From positions 1 through 64,000 of the forward strand of contig DODZ01000006.1 in assembly GCA_003524145.1 (NCBI GenBank): DNA of 64,000 nucleotides, in the 5' to 3' direction. Made by a program: the position numbers and the translations under genes. The number at the start of each line of letters is the position of its first letter. The stretch's first letter is position 1. A model generated the notes under the pieces. The model was given only the letters and a program-made list of their open reading frames with translations, had not been told where the DNA came from and made no database searches. Source of the DNA: Candidatus Apopatosoma intestinale. Its GTDB lineage: Bacteria > Bacillota > Clostridia > Oscillospirales > CAG-272. Positions 41,410 through 50,477 of this stretch are shown piece by piece.

Positions 41410-42669
41410 ATGAATCATGAATATAATCCGTATGAGAATGCGGTTGCGGTTATAAGAAAGGCGGCGGAAGCACTCGGACTGCATGAAAACGATTATGCTT
41501 TTCTGCTTTATCCGGAAAGAGAGCTGAAGGTTTCGCTTCCCGTTGTGATGGACAGCGGCAAAACAGAGGTTTTCGAGGGCTTTCGCGTACAGCATTCGAG
41601 TGTGCTCGGTCCCTGCAAGGGCGGCATACGCTACCATGCTGATACAAATATAGATGAGGTCAAGGCGCTCGCATGCTGGATGGCACTCAAATGCTCTGTC
41701 GCGGGTATACCCTACGGCGGCGGAAAGGGAGGTATACGCGTTGACCCATCGCGTCTCAGCTCACGCGAACTGGAGGCTCTCACAAGAAAGTATGCACATG
41801 CGATAGCACCGATAATCGGCGAAAAGAAAGATATTCCCGCGCCTGATGTGAATACAAACGGGCAGATAATGGCTTGGTTCTGTGATGCCTACTCGGAGAC
41901 TGTAGGCAGTTTTTCTCCTGCTGTTGTCACAGGCAAGCCGCTTGAAATCGGGGGAAGCCTCGGAAGAACGGACGCGACAGGCAGGGGAGTTATGCTCACG
42001 GTAAGAGAGCTGCTTTCGCGCTATGGCAAAAAGGCGAGCGAAATGCGCGTGGCTGTTCAGGGCAACGGTAATGTCGGCGGTACAACGGTTAAGCTTCTCG
42101 GCGAGCTCGGGTGCAAGGTTGTTGCCGTATCCGACGTTTCGGGTGCACTCCTCTGCGATGACGGACTCGACTGCGATGAAATATACAGATACAGTGCAGA
42201 GCATAAGCTTCTGCGTGATTTCGATAAGAGCGCAGGTACATTCATCGCGGGTGCTGACGGCAATGCCGCTCTTCTTGTATGCGATACTGACATACTGATT
42301 CCTGCGGCTCTGGAAAACCAGATTACAGGCGAAAACGCAGAGAAAATAAAGGCAAAATACATTGTTGAAGCCGCAAACGGACCGACGACGGTAGAAGCGG
42401 ACGAAATCCTCGATGCACGCGGCATTCCGGTTGTACCGGACATACTTGCAAATTCGGGCGGTGTTATAGTATCATACTTCGAATGGGTACAGAATCTGCA
42501 GCGCTACTCATGGACGCTTGAGAGAGTCAACAGTGAGCTTGAAGAGAAGCTGGTTTCCGCCTTCGCAAATGTATTTGACATATCGGAAAAGCATGGATGC
42601 TCCTTGCGAACAGCGGCATATATGGCGGCTATAAAAAGAATAGTTTCTGCGGCAAAGCTTCGCGGATAA
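41410..42669 (+). CDS. gdhA: Glu/Leu/Phe/Val dehydrogenase, probably glutamate dehydrogenase
   Basis: 419 residues, the length of NAD-type hexameric GDH. Substrate domain: GPCKGGIRYH, the catalytic-Lys motif IPYGGGKGGIRVDP (about 105-117) and PAPDVNTNGQIMAWF. The Rossmann part has VQGNGNVGG (about 217). PDILANSGGVIVSYFEWVQN near the C-terminus fits GDH rather than leucine dehydrogenase. It interconverts glutamate and 2-oxoglutarate plus ammonia. AAGGAGG site; monocistronic. Confidence 0.92.
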   Translation: MNHEYNPYENAVAVIRKAAEALGLHENDYAFLLYPERELKVSLPVVMDSGKTEVFEGFRVQHSSVLGPCKGGIRYHADTNIDEVKALACWMALKCSVAGIPYGGGKGGIRVDPSRLSSRELEALTRKYAHAIAPIIGEKKDIPAPDVNTNGQIMAWFCDAYSETVGSFSPAVVTGKPLEIGGSLGRTDATGRGVMLTVRELLSRYGKKASEMRVAVQGNGNVGGTTVKLLGELGCKVVAVSDVSGALLCDDGLDCDEIYRYSAEHKLLRDFDKSAGTFIAGADGNAALLVCDTDILIPAALENQITGENAEKIKAKYIVEAANGPTTVEADEILDARGIPVVPDILANSGGVIVSYFEWVQNLQRYSWTLERVNSELEEKLVSAFANVFDISEKHGCSLRTAAYMAAIKRIVSAAKLRG

Positions 42670-42677
42670 ATACAAAA

Positions 42678-42709
42678 ACAGGAGTTTGAAACCAAGCTCC
42701 TGTTTTTTT
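42678..42709. terminator. Terminator between gdhA and the convergent PPTase gene
   Basis: ACAGGAGTTTG/CAAGCTCCTGT, 11 bp with one G-T pair, loop AAAC, T-run. Confidence 0.85.
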
Positions 42710-42719
42710 GTCATTTCGA

Positions 42720-43388
42720 CTATATTTCGGTTTTCTCAAACGAAAAATTCTTTTCTCCGAGCGCACATACGGAAGCGCGATAGCCGCAGATATCACGTAT
42801 TTCGTTGAAAACGGCATCCTCCTGCACTTTGCCGTATTCGCAGATGTGAGCCTTTCCGTGCGGAAAAGTGCACGAAAGCGAAGCGAGCGGGATATCAAAG
42901 CCCTTGCCGCGCATTTTGACATATGACTCGCGCAGGGTCCATAGGCGTGTGAAAGCCTCGACGGGATTTGCAGAAAGCATTATGGCATTGCGCTCATATA
43001 TGCTGAAAAATCTGCTTGCTATCATATCCATCTGCGCAGGAGCTTCAATTTTCTCTATATCGACACCGCATTCTGAGTCCGAAAGTGCACATATGACTCG
43101 CTTGCCGCTGTGGGAAATATTGAAAAAACAGTTTGTGTGACCTGCGATATAAGGTTTGCCGAACTCGTTTTTGACAAATTCGGGATTTTCTATGCCGAAA
43201 ACTATCGAAACAGCCTTCTTTGCAAGCAGACCCGAGGCGAGAAGCTCAAGCTTTGTTTCCATGCGTGCCGCCTTTTCTATGCGTGCGCGGCGCTCCTCGG
43301 AAATTTCACATATACGCGCGGAGATTGTTGCCTCGTCAAAAACGGAAAAATCCGCAAAATATACTTTTATAAAATTTTTATCTTCCAT
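42720..43388 (-). CDS. 4'-phosphopantetheinyl transferase (Sfp type)
   Basis: 222 residues from ATG 43388, 7 bases after GAGG (a second ATG is directly upstream). Motifs: NEFGKPYI, FNISHSGKRVICAL, GVDIEKI with the Mg-binding residues, and FTRLWTLRESYVKMRGKG. It transfers phosphopantetheine from CoA to a carrier protein. Sfp-type enzymes usually serve NRPS/PKS carriers, but no such gene lies in the window; it could also act on fatty-acid ACP. Confidence 0.9.
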   Translation of the reverse strand: MEDKNFIKVYFADFSVFDEATISARICEISEERRARIEKAARMETKLELLASGLLAKKAVSIVFGIENPEFVKNEFGKPYIAGHTNCFFNISHSGKRVICALSDSECGVDIEKIEAPAQMDMIASRFFSIYERNAIMLSANPVEAFTRLWTLRESYVKMRGKGFDIPLASLSCTFPHGKAHICEYGKVQEDAVFNEIRDICGYRASVCALGEKNFSFEKTEI

Positions 43389-43451
43389 CATTTTACCTCG
43401 TGTCACAGCTTTTAGCCTGACTTTTAAATTCAGCATTGAAAAAGCTATATA

Positions 43452-43480
43452 AGTATACCACAGTAAAAGCAAAATTTCAA
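43452..43480 (-). promoter_or_regulatory. Promoter of the PPTase gene
   Basis: On the minus strand TTGAAA, 17-base spacer, TATACT. Confidence 0.7.
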
Positions 43481-43519
43481 GCGTTTCATTGCTTTTTCAA
43501 CAGCTGTGTGCTTTTCTTC

Positions 43520-43548
43520 TTGATTTTTAAGCCTCCGCGTGGTAAAAT
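43520..43548 (+). promoter_or_regulatory. Promoter of the membrane protein/SDR operon
   Basis: TTGATT, 17-base spacer, TAAAAT, 35 bases before the ATG. Confidence 0.65.
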
Positions 43549-43582
43549 ATAAAAAATGCAAATTTAAAATCGGAGAAAAGCA

Positions 43583-44383
43583 ATGAATTTGAATAATGCA
43601 ACCGAAATCATCGCACGAAGGGAATTTTCGCCTGTCTACATGATATTTGATGTAGCGTTTCTTCTGTGTTTTGCCGCAATGCTTATAGTAAAAAAGAAAT
43701 ATATGACAGTGCTTGTCGGCGCGCTTGCGGGAATACTCTATATGATAGTGGATTACGGGATTTTTCATCTTGTCTGCCATTCGAGAAGCATATCCGAGGG
43801 GCACAGCCTTTTTCTTGTGCTTTTATGGATGTCGATAAGCTATGGGTTTACGAATTTTACTTGGATATGGCTCTGGATATCTAAGGATAAGCATCTTTTC
43901 GAATGGTCTTTTCTTATTCTGCTCTGGTGGTTTGTATGTCCGCAACTTGCGAAAACCTTTACGCCTGCCGGAATGCAAAATATTATTATAGAACGCACTA
44001 CCGGTGAATATCACGGATATATGGCGCTTATTTTGCTTATCGGTTATCTCACACTCATAATCTTTAATATGAGGCAGAAAGAAAGGGAAAAGCGCGTCGA
44101 TATTCCATGGCTTCTCGCTATAGGAATACTTGTTCAGTTCGGGTGGGAAGCAGGGCTTCTCATAGGAGGCATACGCTCGGCGGGCTTTGCCACTCTTGCG
44201 GAAAAACTGCGTCCGCTCATAGTAAATTCGCTTCTCGAAACAAATCTCGGAATGCCTTATATATACGCTGTTTTCATAGCTTATACATGCCGCTTTACCG
44301 AGCAGATGAAACGAAGAGAAGAGCCGCTTGCTTTCACTGATCGCATAGCTGAAAATAACGGAGAGAAGGTATGGGCAAAATGA
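43583..44383 (+). CDS. Unknown seven-helix membrane protein
   Basis: 266 residues, about seven hydrophobic helices rich in Trp (SYGFTNFTWIWLWIS, WSFLILLWWFVCPQ). Charged loops with HSRSISEGH and REKRVDIPW. No family recognised. Its last codons overlap the SDR start by 13 bases, so translation is coupled and the two may act together on a membrane-linked substrate. Confidence 0.65.
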   Translation: MNLNNATEIIARREFSPVYMIFDVAFLLCFAAMLIVKKKYMTVLVGALAGILYMIVDYGIFHLVCHSRSISEGHSLFLVLLWMSISYGFTNFTWIWLWISKDKHLFEWSFLILLWWFVCPQLAKTFTPAGMQNIIIERTTGEYHGYMALILLIGYLTLIIFNMRQKEREKRVDIPWLLAIGILVQFGWEAGLLIGGIRSAGFATLAEKLRPLIVNSLLETNLGMPYIYAVFIAYTCRFTEQMKRREEPLAFTDRIAENNGEKVWAK

Positions 44384-45171
44384 AATATATACTTGTGACA
44401 GGCGCATACGGCGGTATTGGCAGTGCCGTGGCAAAAATGCTGTCAGAGCGTGGTTTTTGCGTTTTTGCGCTTGATAAAAGAGCGGGCGCGGCGGAAAAGA
44501 ACATCATCCCGATAGCGGCTGACATAACAAGCGAAGAGAGCATTTCCGCGGCGGCGGAAACCGTGAGAAAATACACGGATGAGCTTTTTGCCATAGTGCA
44601 TTTTGCTGGGATATATATGCTCGATTCGCTCGCGGAAATCGACAGCGAGGCTTTTGAGCGAATTTTTCGTATAAACCTTTTCGGCGCTTTTCTTGTAAAC
44701 AAAGCGTTCATGCCTCTTCTCAGGTACGGTAGCAGGATAATAATGACAACAAGCGAGCTTGCACCGCTTGATCCGCTTCCTTTTACAGGCATATATGCCG
44801 TAAGTAAATCCGCTCTCGATAAATACGCATATTCATTGCGAATGGAGCTTCAATTACTCGGTATTTCAGTCTCGGTAATACGCGCGGGTGCCGTGAAAAC
44901 GACTATGCTCGGCGTTTCCACCGATGAGCTTGAAAAATTCTGTGGTAAAACAAAGCTTTACAGTTATAATGCCGTCAGGTTTCGAAATATAGTTGACAGT
45001 GTGGAGGCAAAAAGCATTGCTCCCGAAAAGATGGCGGAAAAGACGTTGAAAATACTCGAAAGCAAAAATCCGGCTTTCGCTTACAGCATCAACAGAAATC
45101 CGTTCCTGCGCCTGCTTAATATGCTGCCGAAGCGCCTGCAATGCTTTGTGATACGGCAGGTACTGAAATAA
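44371..45171 (+). CDS. Short-chain dehydrogenase/reductase
   Basis: 266 residues. Classical SDR: cofactor motif VTGAYGGIGSAVA at the N-terminus, HFAGIYMLDS (NNAG equivalent, altered), Ser in MTTSELAP and the catalytic YAVSK. The Asp at the end of strand 2 (ALDKRAG) suggests NAD(H). An in-frame ATG at 44380 (MKYILVTG) is an alternative start. The C-terminal LRLLNMLPKRLQCFVIRQVL could be a membrane-associating helix. Substrate unknown. Confidence 0.88.
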   Translation: MGKMKYILVTGAYGGIGSAVAKMLSERGFCVFALDKRAGAAEKNIIPIAADITSEESISAAAETVRKYTDELFAIVHFAGIYMLDSLAEIDSEAFERIFRINLFGAFLVNKAFMPLLRYGSRIIMTTSELAPLDPLPFTGIYAVSKSALDKYAYSLRMELQLLGISVSVIRAGAVKTTMLGVSTDELEKFCGKTKLYSYNAVRFRNIVDSVEAKSIAPEKMAEKTLKILESKNPAFAYSINRNPFLRLLNMLPKRLQCFVIRQVLK

Positions 45172-45200
45172 TGCCGGCAGCTCGAACACCGAAAAATAAA

Positions 45201-45236
45201 AAATTCCCCATTGCATTTTTTCGCAACGGGGAATTT
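45201..45236. terminator. Bidirectional terminator
   Basis: AAATTCCCC-TTGC / GCAA-GGGGAATTT stem around an 8-base loop, between the SDR gene and the convergent exchanger gene. Confidence 0.8.
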
Positions 45237-45240
45237 TCAT

Positions 45241-46281
45241 TTATGTGACACTTACGCCGAAAAGCGAGAGATACCATCCCAATCCTACCGTGACAATCAG
45301 CAGATATGCGATATATATCAAAAGCATGACGATGCCTTGCCAACGGCTGAATTTCTTGCAAATTACAGTTGGCACGGCAGCAATAAGCGAAACGAGAATT
45401 GCAACGGGAAAGTCGAGATATATATTCTGAAGCGAAACAGGAAGCTCGCCGCCGTAAACAAACGAGCAGACGGCGAGAATCAGCGTTGTATCGATGACAT
45501 TCGCGCCTATGACGTTGCCGACAGACATCGAGGTCTGCTTCTTAACAACGGATGTGATGGCGGTGACAAGCTCGGGCAGAGAAGTACCGATAGCTACTAT
45601 GGTGACGCCGATTATCGCCTCTGAAACGCCCCATGAAGCGGCGATCTTACTGCCGTTATTTACAAGGAGCTGTGAGCCGGCAACAATTCCCGCTGCGCCG
45701 ACCACGACTTTAAATATATTTGTGATTACAGATTTTTTATCTGTTCTTGGTCGCTCGTCTGTGGTTTCGGATACATTATTCTTTGCGGAGCGTATATTTT
45801 CGGCGATATAAAGCGCGAAAAAGAGTATCAGTACAAGTGCGCCCGCAATGGAAAGCGAACCGTTCAGCGAGAGAAAGAAAAGCGCTGTGAGAGCCGCTGC
45901 AAGCAGAAAAGCCTTCGGGGCATAGTCCTTTCTTTTTACGGCAATCGGCATGAATATAACACTTATGGCAAGTATCATTGCCGTATTGCATATAACGGAA
46001 CCGATACCGTTTCCTATGGCCATGCCGACTTTATCCTGCGAAGCCGCAATATAATCGCCGACGCCTGACACAAGTATTTTGTGACCTTCGACCGCGGCAA
46101 TGGTTGAAACAATTATTTCGGGCAGTGTTGTGGCAATGCTGATAATTGTTGCACCAATGATAAATTTCGGTATTCTCGTGACCTCGGCAACCCATACGGC
46201 GCCGTCTACAAACCAGTCTCCGCCCTTTACTATCAGCAGAATGCCTACGGCAAAGAGCAGATACATCAGAAATGTTTCCAT
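45241..46281 (-). CDS. Ca2+/Na+ antiporter, CaCA family (YrbG-like)
   Basis: 346 residues from ATG 46281. Two inverted repeats of about five helices, each with the alpha-repeat: GATIISIATTLPEIIVS and GVTIVAIGTSLPELVTA, with the ion-binding Glu in each, plus GNGIGSVICN and GNVIGANVID. It exchanges Ca2+ (or another cation) for Na+ or H+. A charged loop of about 35 residues links the halves. Confidence 0.92.
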   Translation of the reverse strand: METFLMYLLFAVGILLIVKGGDWFVDGAVWVAEVTRIPKFIIGATIISIATTLPEIIVSTIAAVEGHKILVSGVGDYIAASQDKVGMAIGNGIGSVICNTAMILAISVIFMPIAVKRKDYAPKAFLLAAALTALFFLSLNGSLSIAGALVLILFFALYIAENIRSAKNNVSETTDERPRTDKKSVITNIFKVVVGAAGIVAGSQLLVNNGSKIAASWGVSEAIIGVTIVAIGTSLPELVTAITSVVKKQTSMSVGNVIGANVIDTTLILAVCSFVYGGELPVSLQNIYLDFPVAILVSLIAAVPTVICKKFSRWQGIVMLLIYIAYLLIVTVGLGWYLSLFGVSVT

Positions 46282-46335
46282 AATTCCTGTTCTCCGTAAA
46301 GCCGTTTTCACGACTTTTTAAATTTCATGTCTATC

Positions 46336-46364
46336 ATTATACTTTTCGATATCGTGCTTGTCAA
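46336..46364 (-). promoter_or_regulatory. Promoter of the CaCA exchanger gene
   Basis: On the minus strand TTGACA, 17-base spacer, TATAAT, full consensus. Confidence 0.85.
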
Positions 46365-46464
46365 GCAAATTGCACATTTTTACGAGGTGTTGAATATACT
46401 GTGAAATTTATTGTGACGGTAATGCCCGACAGAATATTAAAACAAACTTCAAAAGCAAGCAAAG

Positions 46465-46485
46465 ATAAAGCCTCTTGTGCTTTAT
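46465..46485 (-). terminator. Weak hairpin after the murE-like gene
   Basis: ATAAAGC/GCTTTAT stem of 7 bp with a T-rich tail on the minus strand. Confidence 0.35.
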
Positions 46486-46489
46486 GATT

Positions 46490-47959
46490 TCATACAGTCA
46501 CTTTCTCTTTTGCGCTCTGCTTGATGATTTTCCTTTCCGAAAAAGGAAGCTTCTCTCCGCCGATAAGCTGATATTCCTCATGCCCCTTTCCCGCAAAAAG
46601 GACTATATCACCCTCCTGTGCCATGCCGACAGCACGTTTTACGGCAGACTCTCTGTCAGTTATTATCTCATATTTGCCGTTATCCATGTATGACGCTATG
46701 TCGCGGCATATTTTCTCGGGGTCTTCGCTATCCGGATTGTCGGCGGTTATCACGGAATAATCAGCATACTTGTTTGCCGCCTCTCCGAGTTCACGTCTGC
46801 GAAGTTCTGTTCTGCCGCCTACGGAGCCGAAAACGCAGATTATCCGCTTCGGATGATATTCGTATATTGCGGCAAGCACCGAGCGCAGACTTGTTCCTGT
46901 ATGGGCGTAATCTATAATATATGAAACGCCACTGTCGTTTGTTTCGACATATTCAAATCTTCCGGGAACCGATACCGTGCGCACGGACTGTGCAAATTCA
47001 GGCAGTCCGATTCCGCGCCTGCGGCATACCGCAAGGGCGGCAAGAGCATTATATACTGAATAAATCCCTGGAAACGGAAGCATGACGGCGGCTTTCCCTT
47101 GCCCGTCATATGCTGTAAATGAGATGCCGAATCTGCCATCGCGAACGGATTTTTCTATATCGCGTGCATAAAAATCCGCGCTTCCGAGAGCGGAATAGGT
47201 GGCTTGTCCGCACTTTGCATATGAAGAAAACTCCTTATAATATGCATCGTCTTTATTGAAAACAGCATATCCGCAACGGCGGAAAAGCTCTTTTTTGCAG
47301 TTTTTGTAATGCTCGAAATCGGGGTGCTCGTATTTTCCTATGTGGTCGGGAGATAGATTTGTCATCACGGCTGTGTCAAATGTCAGTCCGCGAATCCGCT
47401 CCTGATATACAGCCTGCGAAGAGACTTCCATAACGGCAGTATCAAGCCCCGTATGCACCATTTTATCGAAAATCCTATACAGCTCATAGCTCTCAGGGGT
47501 TGAGTTTTCGGTCGGTTCTATCGTATCTCCTATACAAACGCCATATGTGCCGATAGAGCCCGTCCTTATGCCAAATGAATTGAGCGCATGGAAAATCATC
47601 GCACAGGTGCTTGATTTTCCTTTTGTTCCCGTTATGCCGATCAGATGCAGCTTCCTTTCGGGATGGTCAAAGAAGTTTGCCGATATATCGGCAAGTGCCG
47701 CTCTTGCGTTTTCCACTTTTATGCAGAGTGCATCATCAGGAAGCCCTGTCTCGTGTTCACATATGAATATCCTTGCACCTCGCTCATATGCATCGCGTGC
47801 ATATCTGTGCCCATCTGAGACAGCACCGCGCATACATACGAAAAGTGCACCGCCGGAAGCCTTTTTCGAATTGTATACAATATCTGAAATCACCGCTTCG
47901 GATATATCGGAGGCGGAGCTGTATTTTATTCCCGAAAGTAAATCAGTTAACCTTTTCAT
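46490..47959 (-). CDS. murE: MurE-like UDP-MurNAc-dipeptide amino acid ligase
   Basis: 489 residues. Mur ligase: N-terminal UDP-binding domain (ISDIVYNSKKASGGALFVC), P-loop GITGTKGKSST (about 107-117), central motifs NSTPES and MEVSSQAV, and the C-terminal domain. The amino-acid specificity motif, DNPR in diaminopimelate-adding enzymes, reads ADNPDSEDP (about 407): Arg is replaced by Asp. A different third residue or a paralogue role is thus likely. It follows a racemase gene by 11 bases and an ATP-grasp ligase gene in one operon. Confidence 0.88.
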   Translation of the reverse strand: MKRLTDLLSGIKYSSASDISEAVISDIVYNSKKASGGALFVCMRGAVSDGHRYARDAYERGARIFICEHETGLPDDALCIKVENARAALADISANFFDHPERKLHLIGITGTKGKSSTCAMIFHALNSFGIRTGSIGTYGVCIGDTIEPTENSTPESYELYRIFDKMVHTGLDTAVMEVSSQAVYQERIRGLTFDTAVMTNLSPDHIGKYEHPDFEHYKNCKKELFRRCGYAVFNKDDAYYKEFSSYAKCGQATYSALGSADFYARDIEKSVRDGRFGISFTAYDGQGKAAVMLPFPGIYSVYNALAALAVCRRRGIGLPEFAQSVRTVSVPGRFEYVETNDSGVSYIIDYAHTGTSLRSVLAAIYEYHPKRIICVFGSVGGRTELRRRELGEAANKYADYSVITADNPDSEDPEKICRDIASYMDNGKYEIITDRESAVKRAVGMAQEGDIVLFAGKGHEEYQLIGGEKLPFSERKIIKQSAKEKVTV

Positions 47960-47970
47960 TTCAGCCGCCT

Positions 47971-48699
47971 TTAGTTGTATATTTCATCAAATCCGAAGGG
48001 AAGTGCGCCGCAGTTTTCAATGGAGATTTTAGCAAGAACAAGAAGCGAGTCCATAAATCTGCATTCCGGACATATTTTTGCGGCATCGAGCAGTGAAAGC
48101 TCTGTGCAACCGAGCACTATTGCGTCGCAACCCGCATCGCAAAGCTCATGCGCCACAGCTCGGAATTTATCTGTATCGGGAGCTTTTGCACACTTCACAC
48201 AGCCGTAGATTATATCCATGAGCGACGCCTGCGATTTTTCGCTCGGGATGACATAATCAACGCCATGCTCCTCACATACTGTCTGGTATGAGCGGGATTT
48301 TACCGTCCCGTCCGTCGCCATGATTCCGATTTTTTTTATCCCTGCCTTTTTCGCCTGCTTTACCGTTTCTTCTATTATATTGAGGACGGGAACAGGCGAA
48401 TCCTTATTTATCTCGCTGTAAAAATAATGCGCCGTATTGCATGGGATGGCGATTATATCGGCACCTGCCGTACAGAGCTTATGTATTCCCGCTTTCATCG
48501 CGGGAAGAGGGGAAATTTTACTTTTTCCTGTTATAAATTCTGTTCTGTCCGGAATGGAAGCGCCGCTCAGAAGCACAATATCTATATGCTCCTGATCGCA
48601 GCTTGCTTTTGTATGCTCGGTTATCAGACTGTAGAAATATACGCTCGACATCGGTCCGAGTCCGCCGAGTATACCGAGGGTCTTTTTATTCTCATTCAT
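47971..48699 (-). CDS. Aspartate/glutamate racemase family protein
   Basis: 242 residues, PLP-independent racemase fold: LGILGGLGPMSSVYFYS, first catalytic Cys in AIPCNTAHYFY, second in IVLGCTELSLL. Both cysteines are present, so it should interconvert L- and D-aspartate (or glutamate). Placed between an ATP-grasp ligase and a MurE-like ligase, it probably supplies the D-amino acid they use. Confidence 0.9.
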   Translation of the reverse strand: MNENKKTLGILGGLGPMSSVYFYSLITEHTKASCDQEHIDIVLLSGASIPDRTEFITGKSKISPLPAMKAGIHKLCTAGADIIAIPCNTAHYFYSEINKDSPVPVLNIIEETVKQAKKAGIKKIGIMATDGTVKSRSYQTVCEEHGVDYVIPSEKSQASLMDIIYGCVKCAKAPDTDKFRAVAHELCDAGCDAIVLGCTELSLLDAAKICPECRFMDSLLVLAKISIENCGALPFGFDEIYN

Positions 48700-48716
48700 A
48701 GATTTCTCCGAAGGCT

Positions 48717-49931
48717 TCAGTGATAAAGCCTGTATTTTTTATAGTATCTGAAATTGTGTATTAAAAAATATGCGTATCTGCAAGGATTTATTCGCAGGTC
48801 ATAGCCGTAGCCGAGCGAAGAAGATACATTGCCGCTTTTTACTATCATTTTTGCCTTTTCGACAAGTGATTTGTCGGCGGTATATTTATATATCACGCCG
48901 AGAGGCACGGTATGCCAGAAGGTGTCCGGCTTGCCGTAAATTATCTCATCTCCGAGGGTGTCAAAGCAGTCCTCCACGATAAGACGGGCAATATTTATAC
49001 CGCTTCCCGTGACATAATAGTTGCTCCGCCCCTGACGCAGATTTATCTCAAATACACGGCAGGTATCGTTTTCGGCATCATATTTTATATCGAAATTAGA
49101 AAACCCGCGATAGCCGATATCGTTGAGAAAATCTCGTATTTTATTGAACAGGGGTTCATTTCTGTATGTTATTATTGCGGCGTGGTTTCCTATCGCCTTC
49201 GGTGAATGCTCCTCGAGAAGAACATTTCCGAGGCACATCATGCGAACCTTGCCGTTCTTGTCGGAATAGCAGGTCAGAACAGACATATTGCAGTCGGCGC
49301 CGGCAACAAATCGCTGTAAAATTATTTTATCGGGATATCCCGATGTGTATATCTCCTTTATAATCAGAAGAGCCTCATCGGCGCTTTTTGCAGTATATAC
49401 CTTTTTCATACCGTCAAAAGGATGCTTCCAGTAAAGCACGGAGCTGGATGGCTTGATTATCATCGGATAGCCGAAATCAGGAAGATTATCTGCCGTAGCT
49501 TCGTCAACCGAAGAAATTACTTTTGTATCGGGATAAGGAATACCGTATTTCTCACAGGTTTCATAGAATGACGCCTTAAAAATAAGCCTGTTTACCAGCG
49601 ACTCTGCGGGACACGGGCAGAAATAGTATTCCGAAAGCTTTTCTTGACTTAATATTATTTTTTCGGCATAGTCGTCAGTACAGCCGACGAGAAAGAGGGA
49701 AGAACCGGCATGCTCTTTTGCAAAGTCGATAAGCTTATCCGTCAGTGCAGAGTCTGTTATATCTTTATCTATAAGATGAAAATTTATAAATTTTGAATAT
49801 TTTATCGTTCCGAGGTTACATTTTCCGAAAACCTCAGACATGACTCCGTATGCTTCGTGAAATGCTCTTGCCACGCTGTAGCAGTTCAGATCGGCACCAA
49901 GAAGCACAGGAATGATCTTTTTGTTTTTCAA
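48717..49931 (-). CDS. ATP-grasp carboxylate-amine ligase, D-aspartate-ligase-like
   Basis: 404 residues, TTG start at 49931 with GGGGG 9 bases upstream. ATP-grasp architecture: N-terminal pre-grasp domain (VLLGADLNCYSVARAFHE), ATP-binding GYPMIIKPSSSVLYWKHPF, and metal-binding FSNFDIKYD and FEINLRQGRSNYYVTGSG. The build resembles Asl(fm), which adds D-Asp to the lysine side chain of peptidoglycan precursors in Enterococcus faecium next to a racemase gene. First gene of the operon. Confidence 0.75.
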   Translation of the reverse strand: MKNKKIIPVLLGADLNCYSVARAFHEAYGVMSEVFGKCNLGTIKYSKFINFHLIDKDITDSALTDKLIDFAKEHAGSSLFLVGCTDDYAEKIILSQEKLSEYYFCPCPAESLVNRLIFKASFYETCEKYGIPYPDTKVISSVDEATADNLPDFGYPMIIKPSSSVLYWKHPFDGMKKVYTAKSADEALLIIKEIYTSGYPDKIILQRFVAGADCNMSVLTCYSDKNGKVRMMCLGNVLLEEHSPKAIGNHAAIITYRNEPLFNKIRDFLNDIGYRGFSNFDIKYDAENDTCRVFEINLRQGRSNYYVTGSGINIARLIVEDCFDTLGDEIIYGKPDTFWHTVPLGVIYKYTADKSLVEKAKMIVKSGNVSSSLGYGYDLRINPCRYAYFLIHNFRYYKKYRLYH

Positions 49932-49974
49932 CTTCCAAAGCCCCCATTTTCGGGTAAATATTTTAATATAAAAT

Positions 49975-50003
49975 AGTATACCACATATTTCCGAAATAAA
50001 AAT
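49975..50003 (-). promoter_or_regulatory. Extended -10 promoter of the ligase/racemase/murE operon
   Basis: On the minus strand TGGTATACT (extended -10, TATACT) with a poor -35 (ATTTTT). Confidence 0.45.
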
Positions 50004-50049
50004 ATATTTTTTGAAAAAAATTGAAAATTTCGGAAAAAAAGCCGCAAAA

Positions 50050-50081
50050 GAAAAAAATCCTCCGCAGGTGGGAGGATTTTT
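50050..50081 (-). terminator. Intrinsic terminator of the ferredoxin gene
   Basis: AAAATCCTCC/GGAGGATTTT stem, 7-base loop, T-rich tail on the minus strand. Confidence 0.8.
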
Positions 50082-50106
50082 GCCCTTTTTCTTACTGCAA
50101 ATCAGA

Positions 50107-50280
50107 TTATTCGGCAGCAGGAGCCTCTACGGGGCAAGTACCCTGGCAAGCACCGCACTCAACGCACTCGTCGGGATTGATAACATACTTGCCGTCCTTT
50201 TCGGAAATAGCGCTTACCGGGCAAACATCAGCGCAGGAACCGCAACCGATGCACTTTTCGGAATCGATAACATAAGGCAT
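50107..50280 (-). CDS. 2[4Fe-4S] ferredoxin, clostridial type
   Basis: 57 residues from ATG 50280 (GGAG site); the frame is open upstream but that part is leader. Two CxxCxxCxxxCP motifs, KCIGCGSCADVCPVSAI and ECVECGACQGTCPVEAP, bind the clusters. A low-potential electron carrier for pyruvate:ferredoxin oxidoreductase, hydrogenases and others. Confidence 0.95.
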   Translation of the reverse strand: MPYVIDSEKCIGCGSCADVCPVSAISEKDGKYVINPDECVECGACQGTCPVEAPAAE

Positions 50281-50297
50281 AATTATTCTCCGTTTCT

Positions 50298-50338
50298 CGG
50301 CAGCGATGAGATTTTGTTTGAGCGATGCCTTGCTGCCG
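50298..50338 (-). promoter_or_regulatory. Leader hairpin of the ferredoxin mRNA
   Basis: CGGCAGC (50298-50304) pairs perfectly with GCTGCCG (50332-50338) around a 27-base loop, ending about 10 bases before the ribosome site; a candidate mRNA stabiliser. Confidence 0.4.
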
Positions 50339-50358
50339 CGGGGCATCATTACACTATC

Positions 50359-50386
50359 ATTTTATCATAAAAATCGAAAAAGTCAA
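50359..50386 (-). promoter_or_regulatory. Promoter of the ferredoxin gene
   Basis: On the minus strand TTGACT, 16-base spacer, TAAAAT with TG just upstream (extended -10). Confidence 0.75.
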
Positions 50387-50477
50387 GTTTTTTGCGCGTA
50401 AAATAGCAAAGTAATAAATAAATTTTCGCCTTTGAGGGAAAATATTCATACAAAATCTGTTTTTTCGGAGATAAAGT

